Positions 28,492 to 35,963 of a stretch of DNA of 64,000 nucleotides are shown in pieces (within the stretch, counting starts at the first letter, position 1; every line of letters begins with the position of its first letter). The DNA is from Bacteroidota bacterium (GTDB lineage: Bacteria; Bacteroidota; Bacteroidia; Bacteroidales; PUMT01). The DNA is taken from NCBI GenBank assembly GCA_003554865.1, contig PWHJ01000025.1, positions 1 through 64,000 of the forward strand. Reading direction: 5' to 3'. The position numbers were made by a program, and so were the translations under genes. The notes under the pieces were generated by a model. It searched no databases. It had not been told where the DNA came from and worked only from the letters and a program-made list of their open reading frames with translations.

Positions 28492-29520
28492 ATGAGAAGA
28501 AAATGGAATCATTTATCAGCAATTATCTGCTGGCAGCTTATTAAAAGAGTGCCTGCAACCGCCGTTTTAATTACAGGTTTACTGATCTTTTCAGTCGCCT
28601 CAACAGATGCAGCAGCCCAGGGCGACAGGCTGCAGCCTCTTGAATACAACAAGGATCAGCTCGTTAAAATGGCTGTTCAGGGTGTAATCGGCGAGGCAAG
28701 AATGTCGTATCCTCCATACAGGATCGGTGCCGACGGTGAACTTCCGGTTGTACCCGGGACAGGAAGCATAACATATAATTTCCGCACAGGTGATTCGGCC
28801 GTTGATATGGCCGGTGACCATATAGAACCGGCCGTAACCCTTTATCACCCTAACGGGCGGGCCAGCTCAGAAAGCCGCGGACTTAACGTGCTCTCATGCA
28901 TAGGCAACAAAGTAAAAGTTATTTCCGGCGATGCAAAGGGTGAAACAGGTTATGTGATTGGAAAGCACGGAGGCTCCGAACATGTTATGGTTGACTTTGA
29001 AGATCCGGCAGTTTTTGACAAGCTGCTGCTGGGTGACAGAATGCATATATACGGCCTCGGTGTAGGAATGGAACTGACGAATGTTGAAGGGGTGAAAGCC
29101 ATGAACATCAGTCCGAAGCTTATTGAAGCCCTGACTGATGCCGGTATGGGGGTTACCCCTGAAGGGAAGCTTAAAATAGACGTTGCCGTTGAAATACCCG
29201 CCAAGATAATGGGATCCGGACTGGGCAGCAATCATGCACACAGCGGCGATTACGACATACAGATGTTCGATGAGGAAGTAAATGAAAAATACGGACTGGA
29301 TGAGCTGAGATTCGGTGACATAGTGGCAATAATAAATGCTGACACAAGCTACGGGAGAATATATAAAACCGGAGCCGTTACCATAGGTGTTATAACTCAC
29401 GGAAATAGTGCAGTTGCCGGTCACGGCCCGGGTGTAACAACCCTGTTTACTTCAACCGAAGGCAATATTGAAATTGAAAAAAACCCCCGCGCCAATCTGA
29501 AGCATCTGCTTTTAGAATAA
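28492..29520 (+). CDS. Secreted DUF4438-like protein, function unknown
   Basis: The track start at 28462 is a TTG; the ATG at 28492 (MRRKWNHL) gives 342 residues. A basic N-terminus and a hydrophobic stretch (about 20-40) ending in DAAAQG indicate a signal peptide, so the protein is exported. The mature part has long conserved-looking glycine-rich blocks: NVLSCIGNKVKVISGDAKG, GSGLGSNHAHSGDYDIQM and HGNSAVAGHGPGVTTLF. I match this to DUF4438 from memory; the family has no established activity that I know of. The several His and Asp residues in the GSNHAHSGDYD block suggest a metal site, which is speculation. It is a single-gene unit ended by the hairpin at 29536. Confidence 0.7.
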   Translation: MRRKWNHLSAIICWQLIKRVPATAVLITGLLIFSVASTDAAAQGDRLQPLEYNKDQLVKMAVQGVIGEARMSYPPYRIGADGELPVVPGTGSITYNFRTGDSAVDMAGDHIEPAVTLYHPNGRASSESRGLNVLSCIGNKVKVISGDAKGETGYVIGKHGGSEHVMVDFEDPAVFDKLLLGDRMHIYGLGVGMELTNVEGVKAMNISPKLIEALTDAGMGVTPEGKLKIDVAVEIPAKIMGSGLGSNHAHSGDYDIQMFDEEVNEKYGLDELRFGDIVAIINADTSYGRIYKTGAVTIGVITHGNSAVAGHGPGVTTLFTSTEGNIEIEKNPRANLKHLLLE

Positions 29521-29535
29521 CTTTAGCCCCAAATA

Positions 29536-29589
29536 AAAACAACAGCGCAATTATATCACTACATCTGTAAATATTTGCGCTGTTGTTTT
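29536..29589. terminator. Bidirectional terminator between the DUF4438-like gene and the small OMP gene
   Basis: A perfect 15-bp stem with arms AAAACAACAGCGCAA (29536-29550) and TTGCGCTGTTGTTTT (29575-29589), around a 24-nt loop. A-rich on one side and T-rich on the other, it serves both convergent genes. Confidence 0.8.
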
Positions 29590-29594
29590 ATTGT

Positions 29595-30074
29595 TTACCT
29601 GAATGTGTATCTGCCCGAAATCGCTACTCCGTCGCCCCACCAGTGAAAATCGCCGAAAACATTAAAGGCCGGCTTCCAGTCAATCCCAATGGAAACGGGA
29701 AATTCCTCAAATACATATTCTGCGCCAATTACCAGGTCGAATCCCACAATTGTCTGGGCATCACTGTTCTTGTGGTGATAGTCCCCCCTGCCCCAAAAAC
29801 CGATATGCGCACCTGCTCCGTAATACCACTCAAGGAATTCAACGTCGGGAATATCATTATGAATTTCATACAAACCTGTAATTATAAAGCCATTCCAGCG
29901 GGTAGATAAAATACCTTCAACCGCCCTGTTCTCCTGAAAAAAATGCTTGGCAGTTAAACCGTTAAAGAATCCTGCCCTTGCCCCAAGGCCGGTATCATAA
30001 AGCTGAGCCGAGGCAGTAAGTGATACTCCCGCAAAAACAACAGAAATAAGCAAAAATTTAAATGTCCTTCTCAT
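29595..30074 (-). CDS. Small outer-membrane beta-barrel protein, function unknown
   Basis: The track start at 30107 is a TTG inside the promoter; the ATG at 30074 (MRRTFKFL) gives 159 residues. A signal peptide ends at about SLTASAQ (residue 24). The mature protein alternates hydrophobic and polar residues with many Gly, Trp and Tyr, ends in SGRYTFR, and looks like a small barrel of about eight strands. No family name is recognised. A perfect TATATTTG -7 element lies 30 nt before the ATG, so it is a single-gene unit converging on the DUF4438-like gene. Confidence 0.75.
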   Translation of the reverse strand: MRRTFKFLLISVVFAGVSLTASAQLYDTGLGARAGFFNGLTAKHFFQENRAVEGILSTRWNGFIITGLYEIHNDIPDVEFLEWYYGAGAHIGFWGRGDYHHKNSDAQTIVGFDLVIGAEYVFEEFPVSIGIDWKPAFNVFGDFHWWGDGVAISGRYTFR

Positions 30075-30104
30075 AACCTTTTTTATTTTTATCGAATCGT
30101 TTAA

Positions 30105-30135
30105 CAAATATACATGATTTTTTTCCCCTGCCTAA
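30105..30135 (-). promoter_or_regulatory. Promoter for the small outer-membrane barrel gene
   Basis: Read on the minus strand: TTAG (30132-30135), 19 bp, TATATTTG (30105-30112). The -7 element is perfect and the -33 element is three of four. The leader would be about 22-25 nt to the ATG at 30074, and the match argues against the TTG start at 30107. Confidence 0.5.
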
Positions 30136-30288
30136 GGATTACCTGATAATATCCCTAACTATAATACAAAAATAATATTACTTTTACAGAAAAAATGCAA
30201 AGTTAATATTTTTTTCAGCATGGGTCTGAACCCCCATCAGACTTAGGCAAACAAAACAAGATGAACAAACATCTACGAACATCTACGA

Positions 30289-31032
30289 ATGAACTTATGC
30301 ATTGATATAGGAAACACATCAGTAAAAGCCGCATTGTTCAGAGGGGAAAAGCTGCGGGAAATGTACAGGTTTGATACTTCCCTGATAAATGAGATAGCCG
30401 GCATAAAAGAAAAGTATCCTGTCACGGACAGGTTAATAGTAAGCTCTGTCAGGCCCCTGAGCAAAGCAATTTATGAGGCTCTTGAAAACAGCTTCTCGAA
30501 ATTTGTTTTTTTGGATCACAAAACTCCTCTCCCGCTAACTAATCTATACAAAACGGGCGAATCACTCGGATCTGACCGTCTTGCCGCAGTTGTGGGAGCA
30601 AACAATATTTATCCCGAAAGCAACGTTTTGGTTGTTGATGCAGGTACCGCCCTGACTTTTGACGTAGTTACAAAAAACAGGCAATATCTCGGGGGTACAA
30701 TATCGCCGGGGATAAATACCAGGTTGAAGGCCTTAACTGAATTTACCGCCAGATTACCGTATATTTCAGACAATGAAGAGGTGCGGAACAATTACGGCGA
30801 AATTCTGACGGCCGACAATACTAAGGATGCAATACGGGCAGGAGTATACAATTCGATTGTTTATGAAGTTGAAGGCTATATAAGCCGGCTGATGGAGCAG
30901 TATAAACCCCTGAAGATTATTTTCACCGGCGGGGATGCCAATTTCTTTGATAAAAGATTAAAATACCCCATATTTGTGGATTTAAATTTGATTTTCACCG
31001 GATTGAACAGAATATTGGAATACAATGATTAA
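30289..31032 (+). CDS. coaX: Type III pantothenate kinase CoaX
   Basis: A 247-residue CoaX, full length, phosphorylating pantothenate as the first step of coenzyme A synthesis in the cytoplasm. Visible ASKHA-fold motifs are IDIGNTSVK at residues 5-13, GSDRLAAVVGANN (about 94-106) and DAGTALTFDVV (about 117-127), with FTGGD near 210. The start ATG at 30289 directly begins the phosphate loop, as in other CoaX proteins. Its last 8 bp overlap the next gene, so translation is likely coupled with a downstream outer-membrane protein gene. A tandem 10-bp repeat and a possible 14-codon upstream ORF precede it. Confidence 0.95.
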   Translation: MNLCIDIGNTSVKAALFRGEKLREMYRFDTSLINEIAGIKEKYPVTDRLIVSSVRPLSKAIYEALENSFSKFVFLDHKTPLPLTNLYKTGESLGSDRLAAVVGANNIYPESNVLVVDAGTALTFDVVTKNRQYLGGTISPGINTRLKALTEFTARLPYISDNEEVRNNYGEILTADNTKDAIRAGVYNSIVYEVEGYISRLMEQYKPLKIIFTGGDANFFDKRLKYPIFVDLNLIFTGLNRILEYND

Positions 31033-32293
31033 GAGACTATTATTTTTAACATCTGTGGCATTGCTTACGGTTGTGGCCTCTTTTGGCCAGCAAAACACCT
31101 TTTCTCCCTACTCCCGTTTCGGAATAGGGGATATTTCAAACAAGGGTTTTGGCAGGTCACAGGCGCTTGGAGGCATAGGGATCGGATTGCGCGATGGAAA
31201 ACATATAAACTACCAGAATCCTGCTTCATATACATCCCAGGATACGCTCTCCTTCATTTTCGATATCGGCATTTCAAGCAACGCCACTTTATTTGAAACT
31301 GAAACCAGAGAACACACCATGGTAAGCGCGTTTCCGAGTCACCTGGCACTTGGTTTCCCGGTAACCGACTGGTGGAAGGCCAGCGCAGGCCTTGTTCCCT
31401 TCAGTAAAGTAGGCTACAAGATTGAAGACTCAAGGAGTGTTGACCGTATCGGACTGGTAGACTATCTCTATGAAGGCTCGGGAGGTATAAACCGTGCTTA
31501 CATTGGTAATGCATTCCGGTTGCATGATAATGTCTCAGTTGGAATTGACATTTCCTATCTTTTTGGATCCCTTACAAGAAGCAGCAGTATTGACTTTCCT
31601 TTTGACGAGCATGCATACAAAACAAAGAGTGAGAACAGGGTTGTGGTAAGGGATTTTCATTTCAAATACGGTGTGCAATATTCAAACAGAATTAACGAGG
31701 ATTATTCATTTACAGCAGGAGTGGTTTTTGAAAACAGCACCCCCCTGGATGCCAGGGAGGACAGATTTGTCATAAATGAAGTTACAGTACCCGAAGGGGT
31801 TTCACGGGACACTATTCTAAACCACTCGGGCGAGAAAAACCACATTGACCTTCCCCTGGGATGGGGTGCCGGGTTTTCAGTCACAAGAGGAGAAAATCTT
31901 GTTGTGGGTGCCGACTACAAAGCACGTAACTGGTCAGATGCCGAATTCATGGGACATCAGGACTCACTGGCAAATTCCGGCATGTTAAATGTTGGAGTTC
32001 AGTATACTCATGATCCGGATGATTATGAAAGTCTCCTTAAACGTACATCCTACCGGCTGGGATTTCATTACGAAAATACTTACCTGCGTCTAAATGAGCA
32101 TCAGCTGACCGACTACGGAATAACTCTGGGCTTCGGAATACCTTACAGAGACAGGGATACTTCATTTAATTTTGCAATTAATTTAGGTCAAAGGGGAACC
32201 ATTGAAGACAATCTTGTAAAGGAAAATTACGTTGTCTTCAGCTTCAGTACATCTCTTTACGATTTTTGGTTCCATCAGCGCAGATATGAATAG
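31025..32293 (+). CDS. Outer-membrane protein in the coaX-lptC operon
   Basis: A 422-residue protein with a signal peptide ending near SFGQQ (about residue 23), then NTFSPYSRFGIGDISNKGFGR, a start seen in Bacteroidetes outer-membrane proteins of the FadL/porin-like sort. The rest is an alternating beta-strand pattern (AYIGNAFRLHDNVSVGIDISYLFG, LVVGADYKARNWSDAEF) consistent with a barrel. It overlaps coaX by 8 bp and lptC (chosen start) by 8 bp. The sequence gives no known substrate; the neighbour lptC suggests a role in the outer membrane, but this is inference. Confidence 0.8.
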   Translation: MIKRLLFLTSVALLTVVASFGQQNTFSPYSRFGIGDISNKGFGRSQALGGIGIGLRDGKHINYQNPASYTSQDTLSFIFDIGISSNATLFETETREHTMVSAFPSHLALGFPVTDWWKASAGLVPFSKVGYKIEDSRSVDRIGLVDYLYEGSGGINRAYIGNAFRLHDNVSVGIDISYLFGSLTRSSSIDFPFDEHAYKTKSENRVVVRDFHFKYGVQYSNRINEDYSFTAGVVFENSTPLDAREDRFVINEVTVPEGVSRDTILNHSGEKNHIDLPLGWGAGFSVTRGENLVVGADYKARNWSDAEFMGHQDSLANSGMLNVGVQYTHDPDDYESLLKRTSYRLGFHYENTYLRLNEHQLTDYGITLGFGIPYRDRDTSFNFAINLGQRGTIEDNLVKENYVVFSFSTSLYDFWFHQRRYE

Positions 32294-32858
32294 GATCAGA
32301 AAAAATACTTACTTTGGTTTTTTTGCAATTCCGGTCATTTTTATATCATTTGCATTTTTATCCTGTGAAAGCGATATAGAAACTGTCAAGTCTTTTTCCG
32401 GGGAAGAAGATATGCCTCTTCAAACGATGAAAAATGCCGAAATCGTTTATTCCGATTCCGGAAGGGTTCAGATCAGGATCATGGCGCCGCTTATCCAAAA
32501 TTACCCCCAGTTAGAAGAGCCTTATCTTGAGATGACCGAGGGAATTCATGTGCTTTTCCTTGACAGGGAAGGAAATGTTGAATCGGAGCTCAGTTCAGGT
32601 TATGCTAAAAATTACACCGAGGAGAAACTCTGGGAGGTGCGGGACAGTGTTGTGGTTGTCAACAAACTGGGTGAAGTGCTAAACACGGAACAGCTCTTCT
32701 GGGATGAAGACCGCCGGATTATATATTCCGAAAAATTTGTGAGAATAACCCGCCAGAATGAAATTATAATGGGCGAAGGACTTGAGGCCAACCAGGATCT
32801 CACTCAATGGAAAATTGACTCTATTCAGGGAACCATATATTTAGATGACGATGAATAA
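32286..32858 (+). CDS. lptC: LPS export ABC transporter periplasmic protein LptC
   Basis: The start is placed at the ATG at 32286 (MNRIRKN), residue 19 of the track ORF, because it directly begins a signal sequence; it overlaps the upstream gene by 8 bp. The product is 190 residues. A hydrophobic segment followed by FLSC (Cys near 26) suggests a lipoprotein or membrane anchor. The OstA-like/LptC core follows: MKNAEIVYSDSGRVQIRIMA (about 48), AKNYTEEKLWEVRDSVVVVN and TEQLFWDEDRRIIYSEKFVRIT, the signature of the family. It passes LPS from LptBFG towards LptA in the periplasm. LptA and LptB are not in this window. Confidence 0.9.
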   Translation: MNRIRKNTYFGFFAIPVIFISFAFLSCESDIETVKSFSGEEDMPLQTMKNAEIVYSDSGRVQIRIMAPLIQNYPQLEEPYLEMTEGIHVLFLDREGNVESELSSGYAKNYTEEKLWEVRDSVVVVNKLGEVLNTEQLFWDEDRRIIYSEKFVRITRQNEIIMGEGLEANQDLTQWKIDSIQGTIYLDDDE

Positions 32859-33042
32859 AAAATTAGTTTATATTCTGGAAATTGTATGGCTGGCTCTGGC
32901 CGTTTTAAGTTTCCTTGCCGGATTGTTCATCTGGTATGTTGAAGAATTTAACGAAAGTCTGATGCTGTTTGCTATAACGGTTATTTCTTTGTTTATGTAC
33001 TTTTACAGGCGCAGGCTCCGTAAATCAGGAAGAGGTTATTGA
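32845..33042 (+). CDS. Small two-helix membrane protein, function unknown
   Basis: A 65-residue protein with two predicted membrane helices, about residues 8-30 (ILEIVWLALAVLSFLAG) and 37-53 (SLMLFAITVISLFMYF), and a basic C-terminal tail RRRLRKSGRGY. It starts inside lptC: the ATG at 32845 overlaps it by 14 bp, and an alternative start at 32851 overlaps by 8 bp. This overlap and its position between lptC and the CNNM gene argue that it is real. I recognise no family. It could be an accessory of either neighbour. Confidence 0.7.
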   Translation: MTMNKKLVYILEIVWLALAVLSFLAGLFIWYVEEFNESLMLFAITVISLFMYFYRRRLRKSGRGY

Positions 33043-33054
33043 TCTGCCTGCTTT

Positions 33055-34326
33055 ATGAGTCACATTGTAACCATAATCATAACATTATTTTTTTCAGCCT
33101 TTTTCTCAGGCATGGAAATAGCATTTGTGTCCTCCAACAAGCTGAAAATTGAACTTGACAAAAAGCGCGACACTTTCTCATCAAAGATAATTGATATTTT
33201 TACCCGAAATCCCGGTCAGTATATTGTAACAATGCTTGTGGGGAACAATATTGCACTGGTTGTCTACGGCATGACAATGGCAATTGTACTTGAACCTGTA
33301 TTTTTTGCCCTCACCGATTCGGAAATAACTGTATTTGTACTTCAAACCATTCTGGCAACTTTACTTATATTGCTTGTTGCGGAATTTCTTCCCAAAGCAC
33401 TCTTTCTGCTGAAATCAAACCTTGCTTTGAATGTTTTTGCCGTTCCCCTTTTGTTTTTTTATATCTTGTTTTATCCTGTAAGCAAGGCAACAATAGGTAT
33501 TTCAAATTTTCTGCTCAAATATGTTTTAAAGGTTAAAACCACGGCAGGCAAAGAGAAATCAACATTCGGAAAAACTGACCTGGATCATCTTGTCAGGGAA
33601 AGTAATGAAGATCTCCATGAGGATGATGATATAAAAAATGATATCAGGATATTCCAGAATGCGCTTGACTTTTCCAGTATAAAGCTGAGGGAATGCAAGG
33701 TGCCGCGCCCTGAAATCCTGGCTTTCGAACTGAACACCTCTGTTGATGAAATAAAACAGGCGTTTGTTGAGACAGGATATTCAAGGATCCTTATATACAA
33801 GGATACAATAGACAATGTGATAGGTTATGTAAATTCCAAGGATTTTTTCAAAAACCCAACCAACGCCAGGGATGTCATTAACCGCATAATAATAGTGCCC
33901 GAGACGATGCCTGCAAATAAACTTTTAAGTCTTTTCATAAAGGAGAAAAAGAGCATAGCCGTTGTAGTTGATGAGTTCGGGGGAACAGCAGGGATGGTAA
34001 CTATAGAGGATATTATGGAGGAAATTTTCGGTGAAATTGAAGATGAGCATGATACAACAGAGCTTGAGGAGAGGCAAATAAGTGAAAATGAGTTTATCTT
34101 TTCCGGCCGTCTTGAAATCGACTACCTTAATGAAAAATATAAGCTTGACATTCCCAAATCGGATGACTATGAAACTCTAGCCGGTTTCATTCTGTATCAC
34201 CACGAAAGCATACCGAAAACAAACCAGAAGATCACAGTCAATCCGTTTTCATTTAAAATACTTAAAATGACCAAAACCAAAGTGGATCTGGTAAAGATGG
34301 AAATAACGGGGATAATAAAACGATAG
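33055..34326 (+). CDS. CNNM/CorC-HlyC family membrane protein with CBS domains
   Basis: A 423-residue protein. Residues 1 to about 170 are a DUF21/CNNM transmembrane domain with several helices and the SAFFSGMEIAFVSSN signature at about 14-28. A CBS-domain pair follows (about 210-330), including the VVVDEFGGTAGMVTIEDIMEEIFGEIEDEHD block. The C-terminal part (about 345-423) is a CorC_HlyC transporter-associated domain. The family takes part in Mg2+/Co2+ efflux or acts as gliding-related GldE-type proteins in Bacteroidetes. It lies 12 bp after the small membrane protein in the same operon. The precise ion is not evident. Confidence 0.9.
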   Translation: MSHIVTIIITLFFSAFFSGMEIAFVSSNKLKIELDKKRDTFSSKIIDIFTRNPGQYIVTMLVGNNIALVVYGMTMAIVLEPVFFALTDSEITVFVLQTILATLLILLVAEFLPKALFLLKSNLALNVFAVPLLFFYILFYPVSKATIGISNFLLKYVLKVKTTAGKEKSTFGKTDLDHLVRESNEDLHEDDDIKNDIRIFQNALDFSSIKLRECKVPRPEILAFELNTSVDEIKQAFVETGYSRILIYKDTIDNVIGYVNSKDFFKNPTNARDVINRIIIVPETMPANKLLSLFIKEKKSIAVVVDEFGGTAGMVTIEDIMEEIFGEIEDEHDTTELEERQISENEFIFSGRLEIDYLNEKYKLDIPKSDDYETLAGFILYHHESIPKTNQKITVNPFSFKILKMTKTKVDLVKMEITGIIKR

Positions 34327-34396
34327 GTAAGGATATATTTAATCTTTGGCACAGCGTTTGCTCTTATCGTTATAAAACCAAAAGGTGATCACAAAG

Positions 34397-34416
34397 TTTT
34401 TTTTTTTAAAAAAAAA
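34397..34416. repeat. T11A9 homopolymer dyad
   Basis: Eleven T residues directly followed by nine A residues, flanked by G and C. It lies 70 bp after the CNNM gene and 42 bp before the -7 element of the TPR gene. It could form a poor hairpin that ends the upstream operon or act as bent DNA upstream of the promoter. I cannot tell which. Confidence 0.5.
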
Positions 34417-34457
34417 CATTTTTTGCATAATTAAATCAAGGTATTTAAAGTTTATAT

Positions 34458-34465
34458 TATATTTG
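34458..34465 (+). promoter_or_regulatory. Promoter -7 element for the TPR protein gene
   Basis: TATATTTG is a perfect TAnnTTTG. Transcription would begin near 34472, almost at the ATG at 34476, so the ATG at 34506 is the more likely start. No TTTG lies 19-21 bp upstream. Confidence 0.5.
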
Positions 34466-34505
34466 GCGCGTTAAAATGGAACAAAAAAGTAAATATAAAA
34501 GCAAA

Positions 34506-35819
34506 ATGAAAAAATTAATCCTAAAAGGAAGCATATTGGTTTTCCTTGCTTGCATGGGGGCTTCCGATATGTTTGCCCAGCAATTTGAAAGTGAAGAAGA
34601 CAGCCTTGACTGCCTTAGAAATTATTCACTCTATTATGAATATTACAGGCAGGGAGATTATGAAAGGGCATTTCCCTACTGGGAAACAGTATATGAAGAA
34701 TACCCCTTTTTCCGAAGGAGTGTATTTATACACGGTGAAAGAATGCTGGATGCCAAACTCGAGGAACTTGAAGAAGATAAGGAAGAACATGAAAAACTTC
34801 TTGAAGAAGCCATGAGACTGTTCGATCGAAGAATTGAATATCATGGTGACGAAGCAAATGTTTTGGGGCGAAAGGGCCGGTTTTATTTCAGGCACAACAA
34901 CGTTATAGAGGAGGCCGGACCCGGATACCAAGCCCTTGAAGAGGCACTTGAGGCCGGGAACAGGAGTGCACCGGTAATGGTTTTATACATGAATGTGACA
35001 GTGGGCAAATTCCATGCTGATTTGCTGGATAATGAAGACGTGATAAACACATATGTCCACCTCTCTGATCTTATCAACGAGGCCATTGAAGAAACCGACA
35101 ATGATGATCTTTTCGAGGCAAAGGATGTTGTCGAAGATTTGTTTGCCGATAGTAATGCAGCCGACTGTGATGCACTGATAGATATTTTTGGTGAAAGAGT
35201 GGAAGAGTCACCCGAAGATAAGGAACTGATCTCCAGGGTGCATGATTTGCTTGATGAAGCGGGTTGTACCGAGGAAGACCTTTATTATTACACAACCGAA
35301 AGGCTGTATGAGATGGATCCCTCAGCCTCCTCAGCAATGAATCTGGCAAGGATGCACAGGGCAATTGATGAGCTGGAGACAACAAGGGAATACCTTAAGG
35401 AAGCTATAGAGCTGGAAGAGGACAGTTCAAACAGGTCCAGGTACTACCTGGAACTTGCAGAGCTTGTAAACAATCTGGAAGACGATCCCGAGCTTGTGCG
35501 AGAATATGCAAGGAATGCCATTGAGGACGACGAAAGTAACGGTCAGGCCTATATGCTGATAGGTCACCTTTATACCGAGGCAACCGATTGTTTTGAAGAC
35601 GAGTTTGAACAGGAGACTGTTTACTGGGCTGCAGTTGATAAATTCATCGAGGCGAAGGAAGCGGATCCTGAACTGGAGGAACGAGCTAATGAATTTATTG
35701 AAGCATATGAGGCACGTTTCCCTGATCAAGAAACTCTCTTTTTCCATGATTTTGAAATAGGTGAATCCTACACAGTGGGTTGCTGGATAAATGAAACAAC
35801 CACAGTGCGTGCCAGATAA
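34506..35819 (+). CDS. Exported tetratricopeptide-repeat protein
   Basis: The track start at 34476 coincides with the predicted transcription start; the ATG at 34506 (MKKLILKGSILVF) gives 437 residues and a clean signal peptide ending at about DMFAQ. The mature part is rich in Glu/Asp and built of helical repeats of TPR type: the YEYYRQGDYERAFPYWETVY pair at the start, the MDPSASSAMNLARMHRAIDE region and the SNGQAYMLIGHLYTEA region are recognisable units. It is a likely periplasmic scaffold. It is a single-gene unit followed by a strong terminator. Synteny with coaX, lptC and the PPIase suggests envelope biogenesis, but no activity can be assigned. Confidence 0.8.
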   Translation: MKKLILKGSILVFLACMGASDMFAQQFESEEDSLDCLRNYSLYYEYYRQGDYERAFPYWETVYEEYPFFRRSVFIHGERMLDAKLEELEEDKEEHEKLLEEAMRLFDRRIEYHGDEANVLGRKGRFYFRHNNVIEEAGPGYQALEEALEAGNRSAPVMVLYMNVTVGKFHADLLDNEDVINTYVHLSDLINEAIEETDNDDLFEAKDVVEDLFADSNAADCDALIDIFGERVEESPEDKELISRVHDLLDEAGCTEEDLYYYTTERLYEMDPSASSAMNLARMHRAIDELETTREYLKEAIELEEDSSNRSRYYLELAELVNNLEDDPELVREYARNAIEDDESNGQAYMLIGHLYTEATDCFEDEFEQETVYWAAVDKFIEAKEADPELEERANEFIEAYEARFPDQETLFFHDFEIGESYTVGCWINETTTVRAR

Positions 35820-35830
35820 GATTTAATATC

Positions 35831-35870
35831 CCATAAAAAAAACCTTCCCCGGGGAAGGTTTTTTTTATGG
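35831..35870. terminator. Strong bidirectional terminator, perfect 40-bp palindrome
   Basis: Two 20-nt arms meet at CCCC/GGGG with no spacer; left arm CCATAAAAAAAACCTTCCCC, right arm its exact complement ending in eight T residues and ATGG. On the plus strand it ends the TPR gene with a textbook GC stem and T-run. Confidence 0.93.
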
Positions 35871-35963
35871 CCTGGCAAAGAGCAACAATGTCTGTAATTT
35901 TTTTTATCTTCGTGCGATAAATTTTAAAATCTTTTTATATTTCCAAAAACACCAGAAACATAA

